From Apium graveolens (lineage: Eukaryota > Streptophyta > Magnoliopsida > Apiales > Apiaceae), in the NCBI RefSeq assembly GCF_009905375.1, contig NC_133650.1, positions 145,956,476 through 146,020,475 of the forward strand: a stretch of DNA of 64,000 bases, given 5' to 3'. The position numbers were made by a program, and so were the translations under genes. Shown in pieces: positions 43,265 through 57,550 of the stretch; position 1 is the stretch's first letter; each line of letters begins with the position of its first letter. Below the pieces are notes generated by a model, which worked only from the letters and a program-made list of their open reading frames with translations, did not search any database and was not told the DNA's origin.

Positions 43265-43861
43265 ATAGTTAGAGCCCTTGAAGGAGGAACACCAACGGGG
43301 ACAACCCAAGTGATTTCTTCAACCGTGGAGGTACCTCCTCATTCAACTTATGCAACCATGCAAGGAGAAGCCCGGATAAGGGCAACTGAACCTCAACCAC
43401 AAGGGACGATTCCCTCCGCTACTCAAGGTACGAATCCTCAAGTTCAACAACTACATGCACCTGTAAATTCTCGACCCATTGGCTATGAGTATTCAACTAT
43501 TGTGACTACTAACCCCCCATATGGGATGCCCCTTTATCCCGGGATTGGAGGAAGCGGACATGCTGGGCGGAGTGAGGCACGAGGGCGATCACCCCCTATA
43601 TACAAGGTTTGGCTCCAATCCCTGAGGATCAGGAATTTCTCGGTCCTTACACTGAGAGAGACTCTGAATCTTCAGATGATGAAATGGCCCCCAGAAGGAG
43701 GCGTGCTGGCAAAGAGCCGATGGCTGATGGTCGCCAACGTCCTAGGAGCACCCAAAGGATGAATTCCCAAGAAGTACAAGAAAGGATCAGGGCTCATGAG
43801 GCTGAGATTCAAAGGTTGAAGCATGACTTGGAGTCACACCAGAACACCAGACCCCCAGTAC
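43265..43861 (+). pseudogene. Tat gag, N-terminal part (before the chromovirus insertion)
   Basis: The frame begins at 43265 with ATA where the gag ATG is expected, followed by VRALEGGTPTGTTQ and a Pro/Gln/Thr-rich region. A frameshift near 43600 leads to PIPEDQEFLGPYTERDSESS, an arginine-rich patch and a coiled-coil-like QEVQERIRAHEAEIQRL. It is interrupted at 43861 by the chromovirus and continues at 57556. Low-complexity, charged N-termini of this kind are usual in Tat gag. Confidence 0.75.
43857..43861. other. Target site duplication, left (AGTAC)
   Basis: AGTAC lies directly before the chromovirus LTR at 43862 and again after it at 57551-57555. Confidence 0.93.
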
Positions 43862-46800
43862 TGTAACACCCCCAAATCCGGGGTCGGGGATTCGGGTTGT
43901 CACGAGTTCCATTTCCCTTAATAATACTTAACCTTAACAATCAATCAACTACTGCGTACTGTGACCCCACAATATACACACACACACCACAAGTTATAGT
44001 CTCAGAGATGAAAACCAAAAAGAACACAAGTCATTTTATTCCACAATTATAAACCATTTCACCTCAAAAGGGGTTTCTGAAAAATTTACATATTCCTTGC
44101 CATTATTACAATTCATATTATACATAAGTCTGGATCATCAATAGTTGAAAACCTAGCCTATTGGTAGCTCCTACCTCAGCTACGGCGGCATCAATGCTTC
44201 CAGAAAACTGCGGAACGTTTTCTAACCGCTTACTAATTGGAAGCTTGGTCTTGTTCATCTTTTCTATCTGTTGTTGTGTGATGAAAGAAGAAAGCAAGGG
44301 TGAGCAACAAGCCCACCAAAATAATGTGTATAATGATTAACAATATATGAGCATTCTCATAGTACTCAAGAAAGTCTTGGTCAAGAAGAAATGAACCAAG
44401 TTTGATATCTTAACGCGACCAAATCGCAAAATATTCAGTATATATATATATATATACTTTTCACAACATTTGAAATCCTCTGACATGTATAACATCCACA
44501 GAGTTCCAGTTTATAACTGTATAAAAATATCGTTGCAAGGTGATCTCATATATCTAACCTTGTCTCAACGTTTTTCTGAAACCTTTGTGATTCATAAGAC
44601 AATCATTAACTAGATATAAGTTTAAAAGATGAAGTTACAAGATACTCCAATATACTTATATCTTTTCCGAATACTACTTGAACTACCACCGTTCAATGAA
44701 TAAATAGTTCATCCCATAGATTAAGCTACAAGACAAAACTTGTATAGAATCAATCTTTAAAATATCATCAAAATAAAATGAAGTTATGAGATACTTCATT
44801 TGATGCAAACATCATTTTGAAAACTTGACCCTGCCAACACTCAACAATCTCCCAACCGTAGCCTTTCTATCGAAGTGCTCTGGGTAGTGTTGCAGAAATA
44901 TCCAACTGGATGATGAACTCATTACGGGAGTTTTTCGCGCCAGGAAGACCACTTACGATGATCAGTCGCAGTAGTACAACCCCACCATTTTCTACATGTA
45001 GAGGAGAACCTGTCGGATTTACTTGTCAACCGAACACTGGACTCCTAAGGAATGGACCGTCTTAGTGGAACTTCCAGGCCATTTGGGCCAATATAATTAG
45101 GCTGGGCCGGCGCCACTCGACCACTTACGCCACTCCTAGTTCAGATGAAATCCATGACTCTGAAACGTAAAGCTCGTCCCCACTTTCCCCAAGTAGAAAC
45201 TTGTTGATACGGCTCCACCAAGAAGTCGTATCTAGTTGGAAAGGAAACCTCACCGATATTTCCCAGGCGATGCCTGTTAATGGATTAACTTGTTCCAAGA
45301 ATTTTACTTCCCGAGTATTGGGTAAGTAATCAAAAACTCTTTTATCAAGACAACAACCTTGTTGCGAATATAAAACATGCCACAGAGCCGGATCCCTCAG
45401 GTTTTGAGCGAGTATTTAAATCCCCTTCGAAAGGAGGATCTTAAATATAAAAAAAATGAGTTTTGGGATCCGCTCTAACTTTTAAAATCATTTTGAAGAC
45501 TCGCAAACATTTTTAAGGATGTTTGGAGTAATGCTGATTTAATAAAATAAATCAGTCCCAATATATTAGAAAATATCTGAATATTATTATTTAAATAATA
45601 TTCCCATAAAGAATAATCTTTATAAAAATAATTGAAGTAGAAGTCGTAAAACTTATACTTGAAATGAATCTTAAATAACCAAAGATGTACTTATACGAAA
45701 GTAATATCTTTATTTGGATAATCAAAAGTAAGTTCGATTATCGACACATTATTCTTTAATAAAATAAAGAGTATTATTTAGTAAATAATCGGAGTCAGAA
45801 GTCCTCGAAGGAATATTTAAAATAATATTCAATAATAAAATAAACAGGGTCATAAGCCCTCGAATGAATATTCAAAATAATATTCATTAATAAAATAAAC
45901 TTATCGAATAAACCTTATTCGAATAATAGTTTTAAAAACTATTCATATATATATAAATATATATATTATACTCGGGAGCATCGAATCCCGGTTTTAGAAA
46001 AATGTTTACCTTTGGGTCCCCTATACTAAGGGTATATGCAAATTGCCGCTTATCTCTAGCATAGGTATTATCAACTGAATCAACAGATATATGTATCAAG
46101 AATACGAAACATGTATGCATATATATTATATCACATGCTACAATATATCGCAAGAATTTGCTAATAACAATCATGCATCTATCACAAGATAATGCATATA
46201 CAAAAGTATACATCACCACAACAGTATAACGGGTAGAAAACTTGCCTGAGCGACTGGGGGTTACAAATGGCTTGGGACGAGTCTGGTAACCTATAAACAA
46301 CATATAAGTTGGAATTAAACCAAAGTCACTTATAAACCTATACTTTAACCAATTTAGACTCTAACGCTCGCTTTGCGCTTACTGATTCTCTTAAGTCGCT
46401 CGAGTACCCTCGGCTCCACCATTTTTAATAAATTAACCATTACGAATTTTAAGGCGATTCTTTCGCGAGTGCCTTACCAACTGCCTAACACACTTTACAT
46501 AAATGTTTCATACTCCAATTAGTCCTCTTAGGTCTTTAACCTATTTTTCAAAGTAAGGCGAGGGGTAATGATTCGTTCGCGAAACGCCATTACTTAAAAC
46601 GGTCGTTTCTCCTAAATCATTCATCGGATTCAAACGAACTACATATCAAAACGAAGCTCGTAACATGAACTATCTAATCATGGCAAAAACAGCCTAAAGT
46701 AAATCGGACATTATGACGGCTATGTTTACGCGATTACCCAAATTTAAACCACTCCAAATGAACCCACAATCAATCTACAATCACAACCCAATCAAAATTC

Positions 46801-47982
46801 CATCCATAACTCACCATAACAGCCCCAACAACTCCATATTATCAATTTATACTATTCTTAAACTTGAATTTAAACTACACTTAAGTTCATTAATCAACAA
46901 TCCAAGAACTACCACTCCAAAAACTTCACAAAATCAACTGATCTCTACATTTACAACTAGCAAGCCTCTCATGAATTATAACAATAAAACTAAACCTAAT
47001 TACTCAAATAAAGTTAGGGTTTAGAGAGGTTATACCTTCCTTGGAGAGTGGAGAATCAAGTGAATAGCTTGGAATCACCCTTAAAGTCCTTATCCAAGCT
47101 TAATCTAAACAAAACTTCAAGAACAAAAAATTTAGTTCTTGAAAAACACTCTTTACCATCTTCTTCCATGATTTTTAGGAAGAGATTGTGAATGATTTAG
47201 GAGCTCAAACTTATAGGATATCCATAACTATGCATAAGGAGTCTTAGATAATTACCTTGCATTTAACAAATCTTGGAACTAGGATTTTGATTTTTCTTTC
47301 TTTGGAAAAGGAGAAAAGCCGAGAGCTTAATAAAGAATGGGGAGAAAATTTTGTGTTTTTGGTGAAATGAATTGTTGGCTTGGTTGGTTGACATTTTGAT
47401 TTGTTTTGTTACCTTTTTACCATGGTAATTTTTGTGTGGTTCTAATTCAACCAACAACACACTTGCTTGGTCATGCTTATGTCACCATGTGATGTCACCC
47501 TCCCTCCTTTGTCCTCTTCTCATTGGTTTGATGACATCATCCCCACTAATCTCTTTGATTAGCTTTATTTTGCTAATGACCGTTGATCTGTTATACGGTT
47601 CGCTTGACTTTCGTTTTCGTTTATCGTTTGAGGGATCATACCCGGGATCTTATTACTTAGGTTCCCTTAACCTTTCTCAATACATTATATTCCTTTTTAT
47701 GATCCTCTATTAAAATCCTTGAACATAAATCCTTTTTATCCTGTTACCTTATACTCAATTCTTTCGATATCTGGTGGATTTTCGGGAAAAATCAAAGTGT
47801 TCGGATTTGGATTCTGACGATCTTTACATACACTTATATACCACATAGAGTACTAATAATATCCCAGAAGATCAATAAAAGAACCCCTTCATAGTGTGAC
47901 ATGAAAAGTTTTCTTAATCAGCATAATCAGCAAAACACTATTCATAAGGGTTTCAAAAATTCCAAAAATTGGGGTTACTACA
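43862..47982 (-). repeat. 3' LTR of the minus-strand chromovirus
   Basis: 4121 bp; on the plus strand it starts TGTAACACCCCC and ends GGGGTTACTACA. The flanks match the plus-strand chromovirus LTRs in reverse complement. A central block of about 500 bp (44815-45300) has a different sequence from the block at the same place in those LTRs. Confidence 0.92.
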
Positions 47983-47997
47983 GTCTCCCCTCCTTAA
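47983..47997 (-). promoter_or_regulatory. Polypurine tract of the minus-strand chromovirus
   Basis: On the minus strand TTAAGGAGGGGAGAC directly precedes the 3' LTR, identical to the tract at 14299-14313. Confidence 0.88.
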
Positions 47998-48009
47998 AAG
48001 GATTCCGTC

Positions 48010-48860
48010 CCGGAATCAGATAGAAAATGTGTAGGGATACTTTCTTAGAATTGCACTTTCTAACTCTTACATAATTTTCCCACATTGTGGTTCTACCATC
48101 AAACTCTGACTAGTTTGATAACTCTTCTCCTAAGCATTTGTCCATTTTTGATCTGTAACCCTTCCTGGTTGCTCCATGTAGGTTACGTCTGGTTGCATGT
48201 CTATGCGCTCATATGCCCCTATTTATCTGGCAGCCGAATTACACTTCCTTAACATTGATACGTGGAACACGTTATGAACTTGCTACATGTTCGGGGGTAG
48301 GGCTAGCTCATATGCTAACTTCCCAATACGTCTTAATACCACAAAGGGTCCAACAATTCGTAGGCTTAGCTTTCCTTTCTTTTTGAACCTCATCAATCCT
48401 TTCCAAGGGATACCTTTAACATTACTAGGTCCCCAATTTCCTATTCTTTGTCCTTTTGTGTCGAGTCAACATACTTTTTATGTCCATCTTGGGCTACTAC
48501 CAGCCATCCTCTGATTAAATCTATTATATCCTTGGTCCTTTGAATCACTGTTGGTCCGAGCATCTTGCGCTCTACTACTGCATCCTAATATAAGGGAGAT
48601 CGACATTGTCTTCCCTCAAAGATCTCATAAGACGACATCTCGATACCTGACATACGATCTATTATCGTGAGAAAACTCATCCGCGTTAAGTGATCATTCC
48701 AAATTCTTCCAAGTCTATTGCACAGACTCTTATTATAGCTTTTAGCATTAGAGCTTTTGCTTCTCAATACCCATTCATTTCCAGTTCGTAATCGCTACTA
48801 CCTTCCGTTCCTAATATTATACTGGTTACACCTTTGCTCGTTAGCATTCTATAACCTTTT
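48010..48860 (-). pseudogene. Integrase C-terminus and chromodomain remnant, minus-strand copy
   Basis: Reverse-complement counterpart of 13541-14277. Minus-strand frames give SYEIFEGRQCRSPLY, the helix before the C-terminal domain, the GKLAYELAL block and a chromodomain next to the purine tract. Stops and shifts break it throughout. Confidence 0.72.
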
Positions 48861-48899
48861 AATAATCACGTCAACCTTAGTATCACGAACGCGTTAGAA

Positions 48900-51640
48900 T
48901 TGGAATTCCACCATACTTGGTACCACTTCCTCTCTAGCTGCCTCCATCTTCGAAAGCTTGGTCCTTCATATAGAAGTAAAAGAATTTATTGAGAGATCAC
49001 TATGATCATGAACACTTGTTACATTGCATAGTTAGTACAGAAGGTGGCCAGCCTTTAGTAATTGACAAGCAATTAAACAACATGTGGTATCCTACTAGGC
49101 TTCTATCACACAGATAGATAGTCATTCGGCAATACCTCCCCTTCTGGAAGGGTTGTTCTTCTCAGCTTATACAAAATGAAAAGGAGAGAAAATAATAAAT
49201 TGAAGAGAATTGTATATATATAAAATATGCTGCCACAAAATATCTGGCTTGGAATCTACCTCTGAACTATAGAGGTTTTTCATAGGAGAACAAAACATAT
49301 ACGTATATATATCAACATCAGGTATTCGTTATTCCGTCCATCATTCTATGGACCCATGCTCTTCCTCGAGCTTATACACAATCACCTTTGAAACACCCTC
49401 GATATCGAAACTCGAATCTAGGACCTCATTCTAGACATCATCGTTACTAGAATTTTATGCTTGCACTGCAACCTTCCTCGTATAGTAATACGACTCTGTA
49501 TTGATAGAAGGAATAAATATTCAATAGGTAAATAATCGACCTAGTTTTTCTATCAAAGATAACTTATACGTCAACACGACCCGATTAGTGGTACTCAATC
49601 TCAACATCCATTCTAATACAACTCTCACGGTTGTAATCGACTCATTACTCGCAGAATCATTGCTGCATTACTATGGTCCACCACTGACCTACTGTCGTCA
49701 TTCACTTTCCATGAAATCTTAATATCTAACCATACGGAGTCCATACATGTCGTATAGAATTCTTCTAAGGAGTTAACATAATCACCGTTTATAATTCATG
49801 AAGAACACTCCAAATTCTGACGTACTTTCATGACATGAAGCAGATAAAATTGCAGAAGAGTTTCAACCAAAGCAACGATAGCAGGTTAATACCATTCTTA
49901 ATCATATGCCTTAAATAGAAGACTTAACTCAAAGGTTCGTCTAGTCCTTTTTGAAACATGGTCCTGGCTTATCTCAAGATAGTTCCTTCTAAGATAGATA
50001 GCCTGCTCATGGCGATTACACGAATTAAACCTTTACCAACTACTATTACGGTTGGGTATTGCACAGTCATCAGAAGGAATGTCAATCTTCCAAACCATAA
50101 TACAACCTTCATAGCTTTAACCATCATCACTGTATTCCCTTGGCACACGCGCCTATAATTATCCTCTTACCTTTAAAGTGTCGGCCACCTCTTTGGCCTT
50201 TCCTGATAGCAAAATTTCCTTACAGTCAATGTCATTTTAACCACCTCCAAATAAATTTTCTACCTCATTTTAATCACTGTTTATGTGAAGATGTTTTCCT
50301 TAAAATCTGATAATTAAAAAAAATATGACCCCTTTTTTTCCATAAGTTATTGCCTCAGTCTTTAGAGGTTAATCACTGTCACGACTGACTCTCAATCATA
50401 CTTAGAACATCTTTTATCTTAGGCCCTTATTGCCCTGAACAATTTCGACCTTTACTGGTTCGATCCATACTTTCTCGTGGTTTAACACGTGCCCCACTTG
50501 ACATCATTATAATTACGTCATATTTCCTTTATCAACATTTCTATTCTTGAGAATTTTGAGTATTACCTTTCTCCTTGTAAAACCTGTAAGGTTATACTTG
50601 CATCGTTCCACCTGTATTCCCTAGATACAGGGCATATCAAGATACCATTTATTAATACCAGAATCATTGTCTATATACTTCTGAAAAAATTTCTCCACTG
50701 ATTCCTAATGGTTGTTATTACCTTAATCCTTTCCAATTAATACTGTCAAAACTCATACTATCCCTATTAAGGGTGAAATGCCAACTTTATGCATTCCCCT
50801 AGGATTCATTTTAAGTTACCGATGTTCTATCCTTAATTCCACCTTTAAAAAGGTACATGCATCCTTCCATGGATAAATTAAGTCATATATTCCTGATAAG
50901 GGTGTCTTATTCAATCATTTCCAGCTCGATAGTATATGCCTAATTTCACAATAACATCTGTATTTAAAATGAGGTCAATCAATATGGCCTCCAAAAGATA
51001 ACAACGGTTATCCGCTTTTCTTGCCTAATTTGGTAACGATAACAAGGATGTTCTGGAAGATATTGGTCGTGTTCAACGTGAACTTCTTCTTAATAATTCC
51101 TTATTTACTTTTGTTATTTATCTCAACAGTCACCTCAATGCTGGGATATCTTTCATACATGGTGTCTCCCTTTCTGGGTATCAAGCCACCGGTCTTACAC
51201 TTCACATTCTTGAAGGTCACTTCCTTCATCCAATTTTCCAAATTTCTTACTTCCTTGTCTCCTCAGTCTATCCGCGTCTCATTATTTATCCTTCGAACTA
51301 TCTCAAGGTTTCCTTGAATCCTCCCAACCTACAGGGGATACAATATATGTATCTCTTATTCCTTCAATCATCAACTTTAACTCATGGTGAATCACCCTCA
51401 TCCTGACGATTACATACTTTTCTATTTCTATTGCTACGAGTCTTTAGGGTTTCCTCCTACCCAACTCCCTTATCATTCCTCAAACTCTATTGCCTTTATA
51501 TTCCTTTCCACTTCAGTTTCTTTTTATTTTCCTTTCTCTTATCATTATTTCATGAACCCACTAATCATTGACTTCAAACATCACATCGTTCTGGGTTTTG
51601 TGTCATAGAACGAATCTTGACAACTTTTACAACTTAGCTT
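48900..51640 (-). other. Degenerate internal region of the minus-strand chromovirus
   Basis: Homologous to 10901-13540 in the plus-strand copy. No protease, RT or integrase catalytic motif was found. The best-conserved open frame is on the strand opposite to the element (51021-51317) and mirrors 11019-11240; this is shared ancestry, not evidence of a gene. Confidence 0.55.
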
Positions 51641-52270
51641 CATAATTCATCATACTCGTCCGCCTTTGTTCTGGCTCTAAAGCTTTTATACTATCTCTAT
51701 AACCTTGGGAAGTACTTTCCTGAAAACAATTGACTGAACTTTAATCAGTTTATTGTAACCTCTTGCTCCGTGCCTTTCTTGGTCTTTCACCAGTGGGTGG
51801 TCTCTCTCTTAGGAGGGTAAGTGACAAAAATAGTCTTTTTGTGATTCGTCCATCATTTAGAATCTCAAATGATTCCTATATTTTCTTTAGCCAGGCTCTT
51901 GCCTCGACTTGGTCAACTTGTTCCTTGGAACTCTGAGAGCTTAGCGGCTTAAAGGTCCTGAAAGAATTTCACACCATATTGTTTCCTCAAGGTGGTGGTT
52001 AGGGGTAAAAGTATAAGTTTTGTTTTAGGCAGGTCCATGGATTGCCCAATAGGAGTACCATCCTGGTTCTTCCTATCTTACTCGACTTCTGTTTTCTCAG
52101 TCTAAATATTTCTTCCTACTCCCCATAATTGGGGTCATCTTTTAATTTAAAATCCTCATTTTCCACTTCATTATATTCTGGGTTCCTTATAGCTTAATTA
52201 CGACTTCCCTGATTATCACATTCAAGGTTTGCCCCTAATCTTATTCCTCATGGGGGCATAATGCTTGGAA
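51641..52270 (-). pseudogene. Gag core remnant of the minus-strand chromovirus
   Basis: On the minus strand, interrupted frames give NSFRTFKPLSS, an EARAWLKKI block and downstream pieces matching 10220-10900 in the other copy. It represents the capsid region of Tekay-type gag. Confidence 0.62.
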
Positions 52271-52673
52271 AAAAAATTTTGAGAATCTCTGGATATTTGT
52301 CTTATTTACTTTGCTTTAGTCTTTCCCTCGTTCCGTCCTTGCATGATTGCAAATTATGAATTCTCAAGTTCTATAAACTTCATGACACTCTCTTAAGTGT
52401 TAAAAGTGCAATTAACCATATGAACTTATCACAAACAGACTGATCTGAACTGAAATTAATGAATATATACATAACCATTTGTTCGAGGGTACAACAACTG
52501 AACACATTAAAGAGAATTACATCATTTGATCTGATCGCTTCTATCCCAAAAGTACTACCATATATAATCATCTAGTCATTAAAACTAATCATTCATAACT
52601 TAGGATAATCCTCCAAAAGCGGTGCTACATGAAACTCTTGTCTGATCGCTCTGGCTCCGCACATTACCATGGA

Positions 52674-53243
52674 TCAAGAAATGCGGGCACGCACGACATC
52701 CCTAACCTGCTCCATCACAGAGGTGATGAGGTCTAAGATAGTTGCAAGTAGAGCTGGATCAATCTGACCCTCAAGATGGCCTCTAGCTGTAACACGGGTG
52801 GTAGCCTCAATCCTTTCCATGCTATGAGCTAATCCTGCCGGAAGTAACCCGCCCTCAATCCTTGGTGCAGTAAGTCGATCCAACAGATCACTCCTAACAT
52901 TACCGGCCTCAGACAGGCCACCCAAAGTCATGTAATAATCGGCGATAAGAGAAGCCTGAGTGGTTGCATCTAGCAGTCCATGGGGTGCAGGTGGTGCAGG
53001 CCCAGGGGATCCAAACGGATAACCAAGCACGGTATCAGGTGACAATGGTGTAGGAGATAAAGGTGACATTTCCTCAGTAGGTGCTGGGCTCTATACAGGG
53101 GAGGGAACAGGAATTGGTGGAACCTCATAGATGTCTTCAGGAACCTTGGGAAGAGGGTCTTCAACAATTTGATCTCCAACATATAATAAAACATCCTCAT
53201 GCTGATGCTCCTGAACCTCAGGGTTCGGTGGCCCGCTGCCCTA
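52674..53243 (-). pseudogene. Gag leader ORF of the minus-strand chromovirus
   Basis: The minus-strand frame opens with a GPPNPEVQEHQHEDVLLYVG segment, passes one stop near 53092 and is then open for 131 codons (53069-52674). That part has a Pro-rich stretch (SPLSPTPLSPDTVLGYPFGS), LLDATTQASLIADYYMTLGG and a helical end with ATILDLITSVMEQVRDVV. It lies right after the primer site where gag should begin, and its first third is also in the plus-strand copy (8952-9156). It is the longest near-intact coding piece of this family in the window. I do not recognise a domain. Confidence 0.6.
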
Positions 53244-53410
53244 TACGAGAATGAACTATGTTACTATCATAATATTTATAAGGGTTCCCGTAAGGGTTTT
53301 AACTGTCAGTACTACATTAGGTAGCCCGACTATGAACTTGGAAAGAGTTCTTATTATCTGAGTGAACTTATTATCTTAACGTCACATCATCTCTGAGGTT
53401 TATAACGCTT

Positions 53411-53423
53411 AGCTCTCATACCA
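53411..53423 (-). promoter_or_regulatory. Primer binding site of the minus-strand chromovirus
   Basis: On the minus strand TGGTATGAGAGCT follows the 5' LTR. It differs from the tRNA-iMet complement TGGTATCAGAGCT of the other copy at one base (C to G). Confidence 0.85.
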
Positions 53424-53427
53424 CTTC

Positions 53428-56400
53428 TGTAACACCCCCAAATCCGGGGTCGGAGATTCGGGTTGTCACGAGTTCCATTTCCCTTAATAATACTTAACCT
53501 TAACAATCAATCAACTGCTGCATACTATGACCCCACAATATACACACACACACCACAAGTTATAGTCTCAGAGATGAAAACCAAAAAGAACACAAGTCAT
53601 TTTATTCCACAATTATAAACCATTTCACCTCAAAAGGGATTTCTGAATAATTTACATATTCCTTGACATTATTAAAATTCATATTATACATAAGTCTGGA
53701 TCATCAATAGTTGAAAACCTAGCCTATTGGTAGCTCCTACCTCAGCTACGGCGGCATCAATGCTTCCAGAAAACTGCGGAACGTTTTCTAACCGCTTGCG
53801 AATTGGAAGCTTGGTCTTGTTCATCTTTTCTATCTGTTGTTGTGTGATAAAAGAAGAAAGCAAGGGTGAGCAACAAGCCCACCAAAATAATGTGTATAAT
53901 GATTAACAATATATGAGCATTCTCATAGTACTCAAGAAAGTCTTGGTCAAGAAGAAATGAACCAAGTTTGATATCTTAACGCGACCAAGTCGCAAAATAT
54001 TCAGTATATATATATATATATATTTTTCACGACATTTGAAATCCTCTGACATGTATAACGTCCACAGAGTTCCAGTTTATAACTGTATAAAAATATCGTT
54101 GCAAGGTGATCTCATATATCTAACCTTGTCTCAACGTTTTTCTGAAACCTTTGTCATTCATAAGACAATCATTAACTAGATATAAGTTTAAAAGATGAAG
54201 TTACAAGATACTCCAATATACTTATATCTTTTCCAAATACTACTTGAACTACCACCGTTCAATGAATAAATAGTTCATCCCATAGATTAAGCTACAAGAC
54301 AAAACTTGTATAGAATCAATCTTTAAAATATCATCAAAATAAAATGAAGTTATGAGATACTTTATTTGATGCAAACATCATTTTGAAAACTTGACCCTGC
54401 CAACACTCAACAAACGCCCAACCGTAGCCTTTCTATCGAAGTGCTCTGGGCAGTGTTGCAGAAATATCCAACTGGATGATGAACTCATTACGGGAGTTTG
54501 TCGCGCCAGGAAGACCACTTACGATGATCAGTCGCAGTAGTACAACCCCACCATTTTCTACATGTAGAGGAGAACCTGTCGGATTTACTTGTCAACCGAA
54601 CACTGGACTCCTAAGGAATGGACCGTCTTAGCGGAACTTCTAGGCCATTTGGGCCAATATAATTAGGCTGGGTCGGCGCCACTCGACTACTTACGCCACT
54701 CCTAGTTCAGATGAAATCCAAGACTCTAAAACGTAAAGCTCGTCCCCACTTTCCCCAAGTAGAAACTTGTTGATACGACTCCACCAAGAAGTCGTATCTA
54801 GTTGGAAAGGAAAACTCACCGATATTTCCCAGGCGATGCCTGTTAATGGATTAACTTGTTCTAAGAATTTTACTTCCCGAGTATTGGGTAAGTAATCAAA
54901 AACTCTTTTATCAAGACAGCAACCTTGTTGCGAATATAAAACATTCCACAGAGCCGGATCCCTCAGGTTTTGAGCGAGTATTTAAATCCCCTTCGAAAGG
55001 AGGATCTTAAATATAAAAAAATGAGTTTTGGGATCCGCTCTAACTTTTAAAATCATTTTGAAGACTCGCAAACATTTTTAAGGATGTTTGGAGTAATGCT
55101 GATTTAATAAAATAAATTAGTCCCAATATATTAGAAAATATCTGAATATTATTATTTAAATAATATTCCCATAAAGAATAATCTTTATAAAAATAATTGA
55201 AGTAGAAGTGGTAAAACTTATACTTGAAATGAATCTTAAATAACCAAAGATGTACTTATACGAAAGTAATATCTTTATTTGGATAATCAAAAGTAAGTTC
55301 GATTATCGACACATTATTCTTTAATAAAATAAAGAGTATTATTTAGTAAATAATTGGAGTCATAAGTCCTCGAAGCAATATTCAAAATAATATTCAATAA
55401 TAAAATAAACGGGGTCATAAGCCCTCGAATGAATATTCAAAATAATATTCATTAATAAAATAAAGTTATCGAATAAACCTTATTCGAATAATAGTTTTAA
55501 AAACTATTCATATATATATATATATATTATACTCGGGAGCATCGACTCCCGGTTTTAGAAAAATGTTTACCTTTGGGTCCCCTATACTAAGGGTATATGC
55601 AAATTGCCGCTTATCTCTAGCATAGGTATTATCAACTGAATCAACAGATATATGTATCAAGAATAAGAAATAGGCATGCATATATACCATATTACATGCT
55701 ACAATATATCGCAAGAATTTGCTAATAACAATCATGCATCTATCACAAGATAATGCATATACAAAAGTATACATCGCCACAACAGTATAACGGGTAGAAA
55801 ACTTGCCTGAGCGACTGGGGGTTACAAATGGCTTGGGACGAGTCTGGTAACCTATAAACAACATATAAGTTAGAATTAAACCAAAGTCACTTATAAACCT
55901 ATACTTTAACCAATTTAGACTCTAAGGCTCGCTTTGCGCTTACTGATTCTCTTAAGTCGCTCGAGTACCCTCGGCTCCACCATTTTTAATAAATTAACCA
56001 TTACGAGTTTTAAGGCGATTCTTTCACGAGTGCCTTACCAACTGCCTTACACACTTTACATAAATGTTTCATACTCCAATTAGTCCTTTTAGGTCTTTAA
56101 CCGATGTTTCAAAGTAAGGCGAGGGGTAATGATTCGTTCGCGAAACGCCGTTACTTAAAACGGTCGTTTCTCCTAAACCGTTCATCGGATTCAAACGAAC
56201 TACATATCAAAACGAAGCTCGTAACATGAACTATCTAATCATGGCAAAAACAGCCTGAAGTAAATCGGACATTACGACGGCTATGTTTACGCGATTACCC
56301 AAATTTAAACCACTCCAAATCAACCCACAATCAATCCACAATCACAACCCAATCAAAATTCCATCCATAACTCACCATAACAGCCCCAACAACTCCATAT

Positions 56401-57550
56401 TATCAATTTATACTATTCTTAAACTTGAATTTAAACTACACTTAAGTTCATTAATCAACAATCCAAGAACTACCACTCCAAAAACTTCACAAAATCAACT
56501 AATCTCTACATTTACAACTAGCAAGCCTCTCATGAATTATAATAACAAAACTAAACCTAATTACTCAAATAAAGTTAGGGTTTGGAGGGGTTATACCTTC
56601 CTTGGAGAGTGGAGAATCAAGTGAATAGCTTGGAATCACCCTTAAAGTCCTTATCCAAGCTTAATCTAAATAAAACTTCAAGAACAAAAAATTTAGTTCT
56701 TGAAAAACACTATTCACCATCTTCTTCCATGATTTTTAGGAAGAGATTGTGAATGATTTAGGAGCTCAAACTTATAGGATATCCATAACTATGCATAAGG
56801 AGTCTTAGATAATTACCTTGCAATTTAACAAAGTTTGGAACTAGGTTTTTGATTTTTCTTTCTTTGGAAAAGGAGAAAAGCCGAGAGCTTGATGAAGAAT
56901 GGAGAGAAAATTTTGTGTTTTTGGTGAAAATGAATTGTTGGCTTGGTTGGTTGACATTTTGATTTGTTTTGTTACCTTTTTACCATGGTAATTTTTGTGT
57001 GGTTCTAATTCAACCAACAACACACTTGCTTGGTCATGCTTATGTCACCATGTGATGTCACCCTCCCTCCTTTGTCCTCTTCTCATTGGTTTGATGACAT
57101 CATCCCCACAAATATCTTTGATTAGCTTTTAATTATTTGGCTAATGACCGCTGATCTGTTATATGGTTCGCTTAACTTTCGTTTTCGTTTATCGTTTGAG
57201 GGATCATACCCGAGATCTTATTACTTAGGTTCCCTTAACCTTTCTCAATACATTATATTCCTTTTTATGATCCTCTATTAAAATCCTTGAATATAAATCC
57301 TTTTTATCCTATTACCTTATACTCAATTCTTTCGATATCTGGTGGATTTTCGGGAAAACTCAAAGTGTTCGGATTTGGATTCTGACGATCTTTACATACA
57401 CTTATATACCACATAGAGTACTAATTATATCCCAGAAGATCAATAAAAGAACCCCTTCATAGTGTGGCATGAAAAGTTTTCTTAATCAGCATAATCAGCA
57501 AAACACTATTCATAAGGGTTTCAAAAATTCCAAAAATTGGGGTTACTACA
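53428..57550 (-). repeat. 5' LTR of the minus-strand chromovirus
   Basis: 4123 bp, TGTAACACCC to GGTTACTACA on the plus strand. It carries the same distinct central block as its partner LTR (about 54400-54870). It is followed by the target copy AGTAC. The open frames 55508-55864 and 56283-56624 inside it are LTR sequence, not genes. Confidence 0.92.

Larger units (their letters stand above)
43862..57550 (-). mobile_element. Complete chromovirus-type Ty3 retrotransposon on the minus strand (13.7 kb)
   Basis: Two LTRs of ~4.12 kb, PBS and PPT in the right places and a target duplication AGTAC inside a Tat gag define it. Internal order on the minus strand: primer site (53423-53411), a gag leader ORF (53243-52674), gag core remnants, a long degenerate stretch, integrase C-terminus with chromodomain, and purine tract. 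It has no RNase H fragment, unlike the plus-strand relative. The two LTRs differ by about 2.5% in the first ~430 bases by eye, so it is older than the copy at 4447-18624. It is non-autonomous. Confidence 0.93.
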
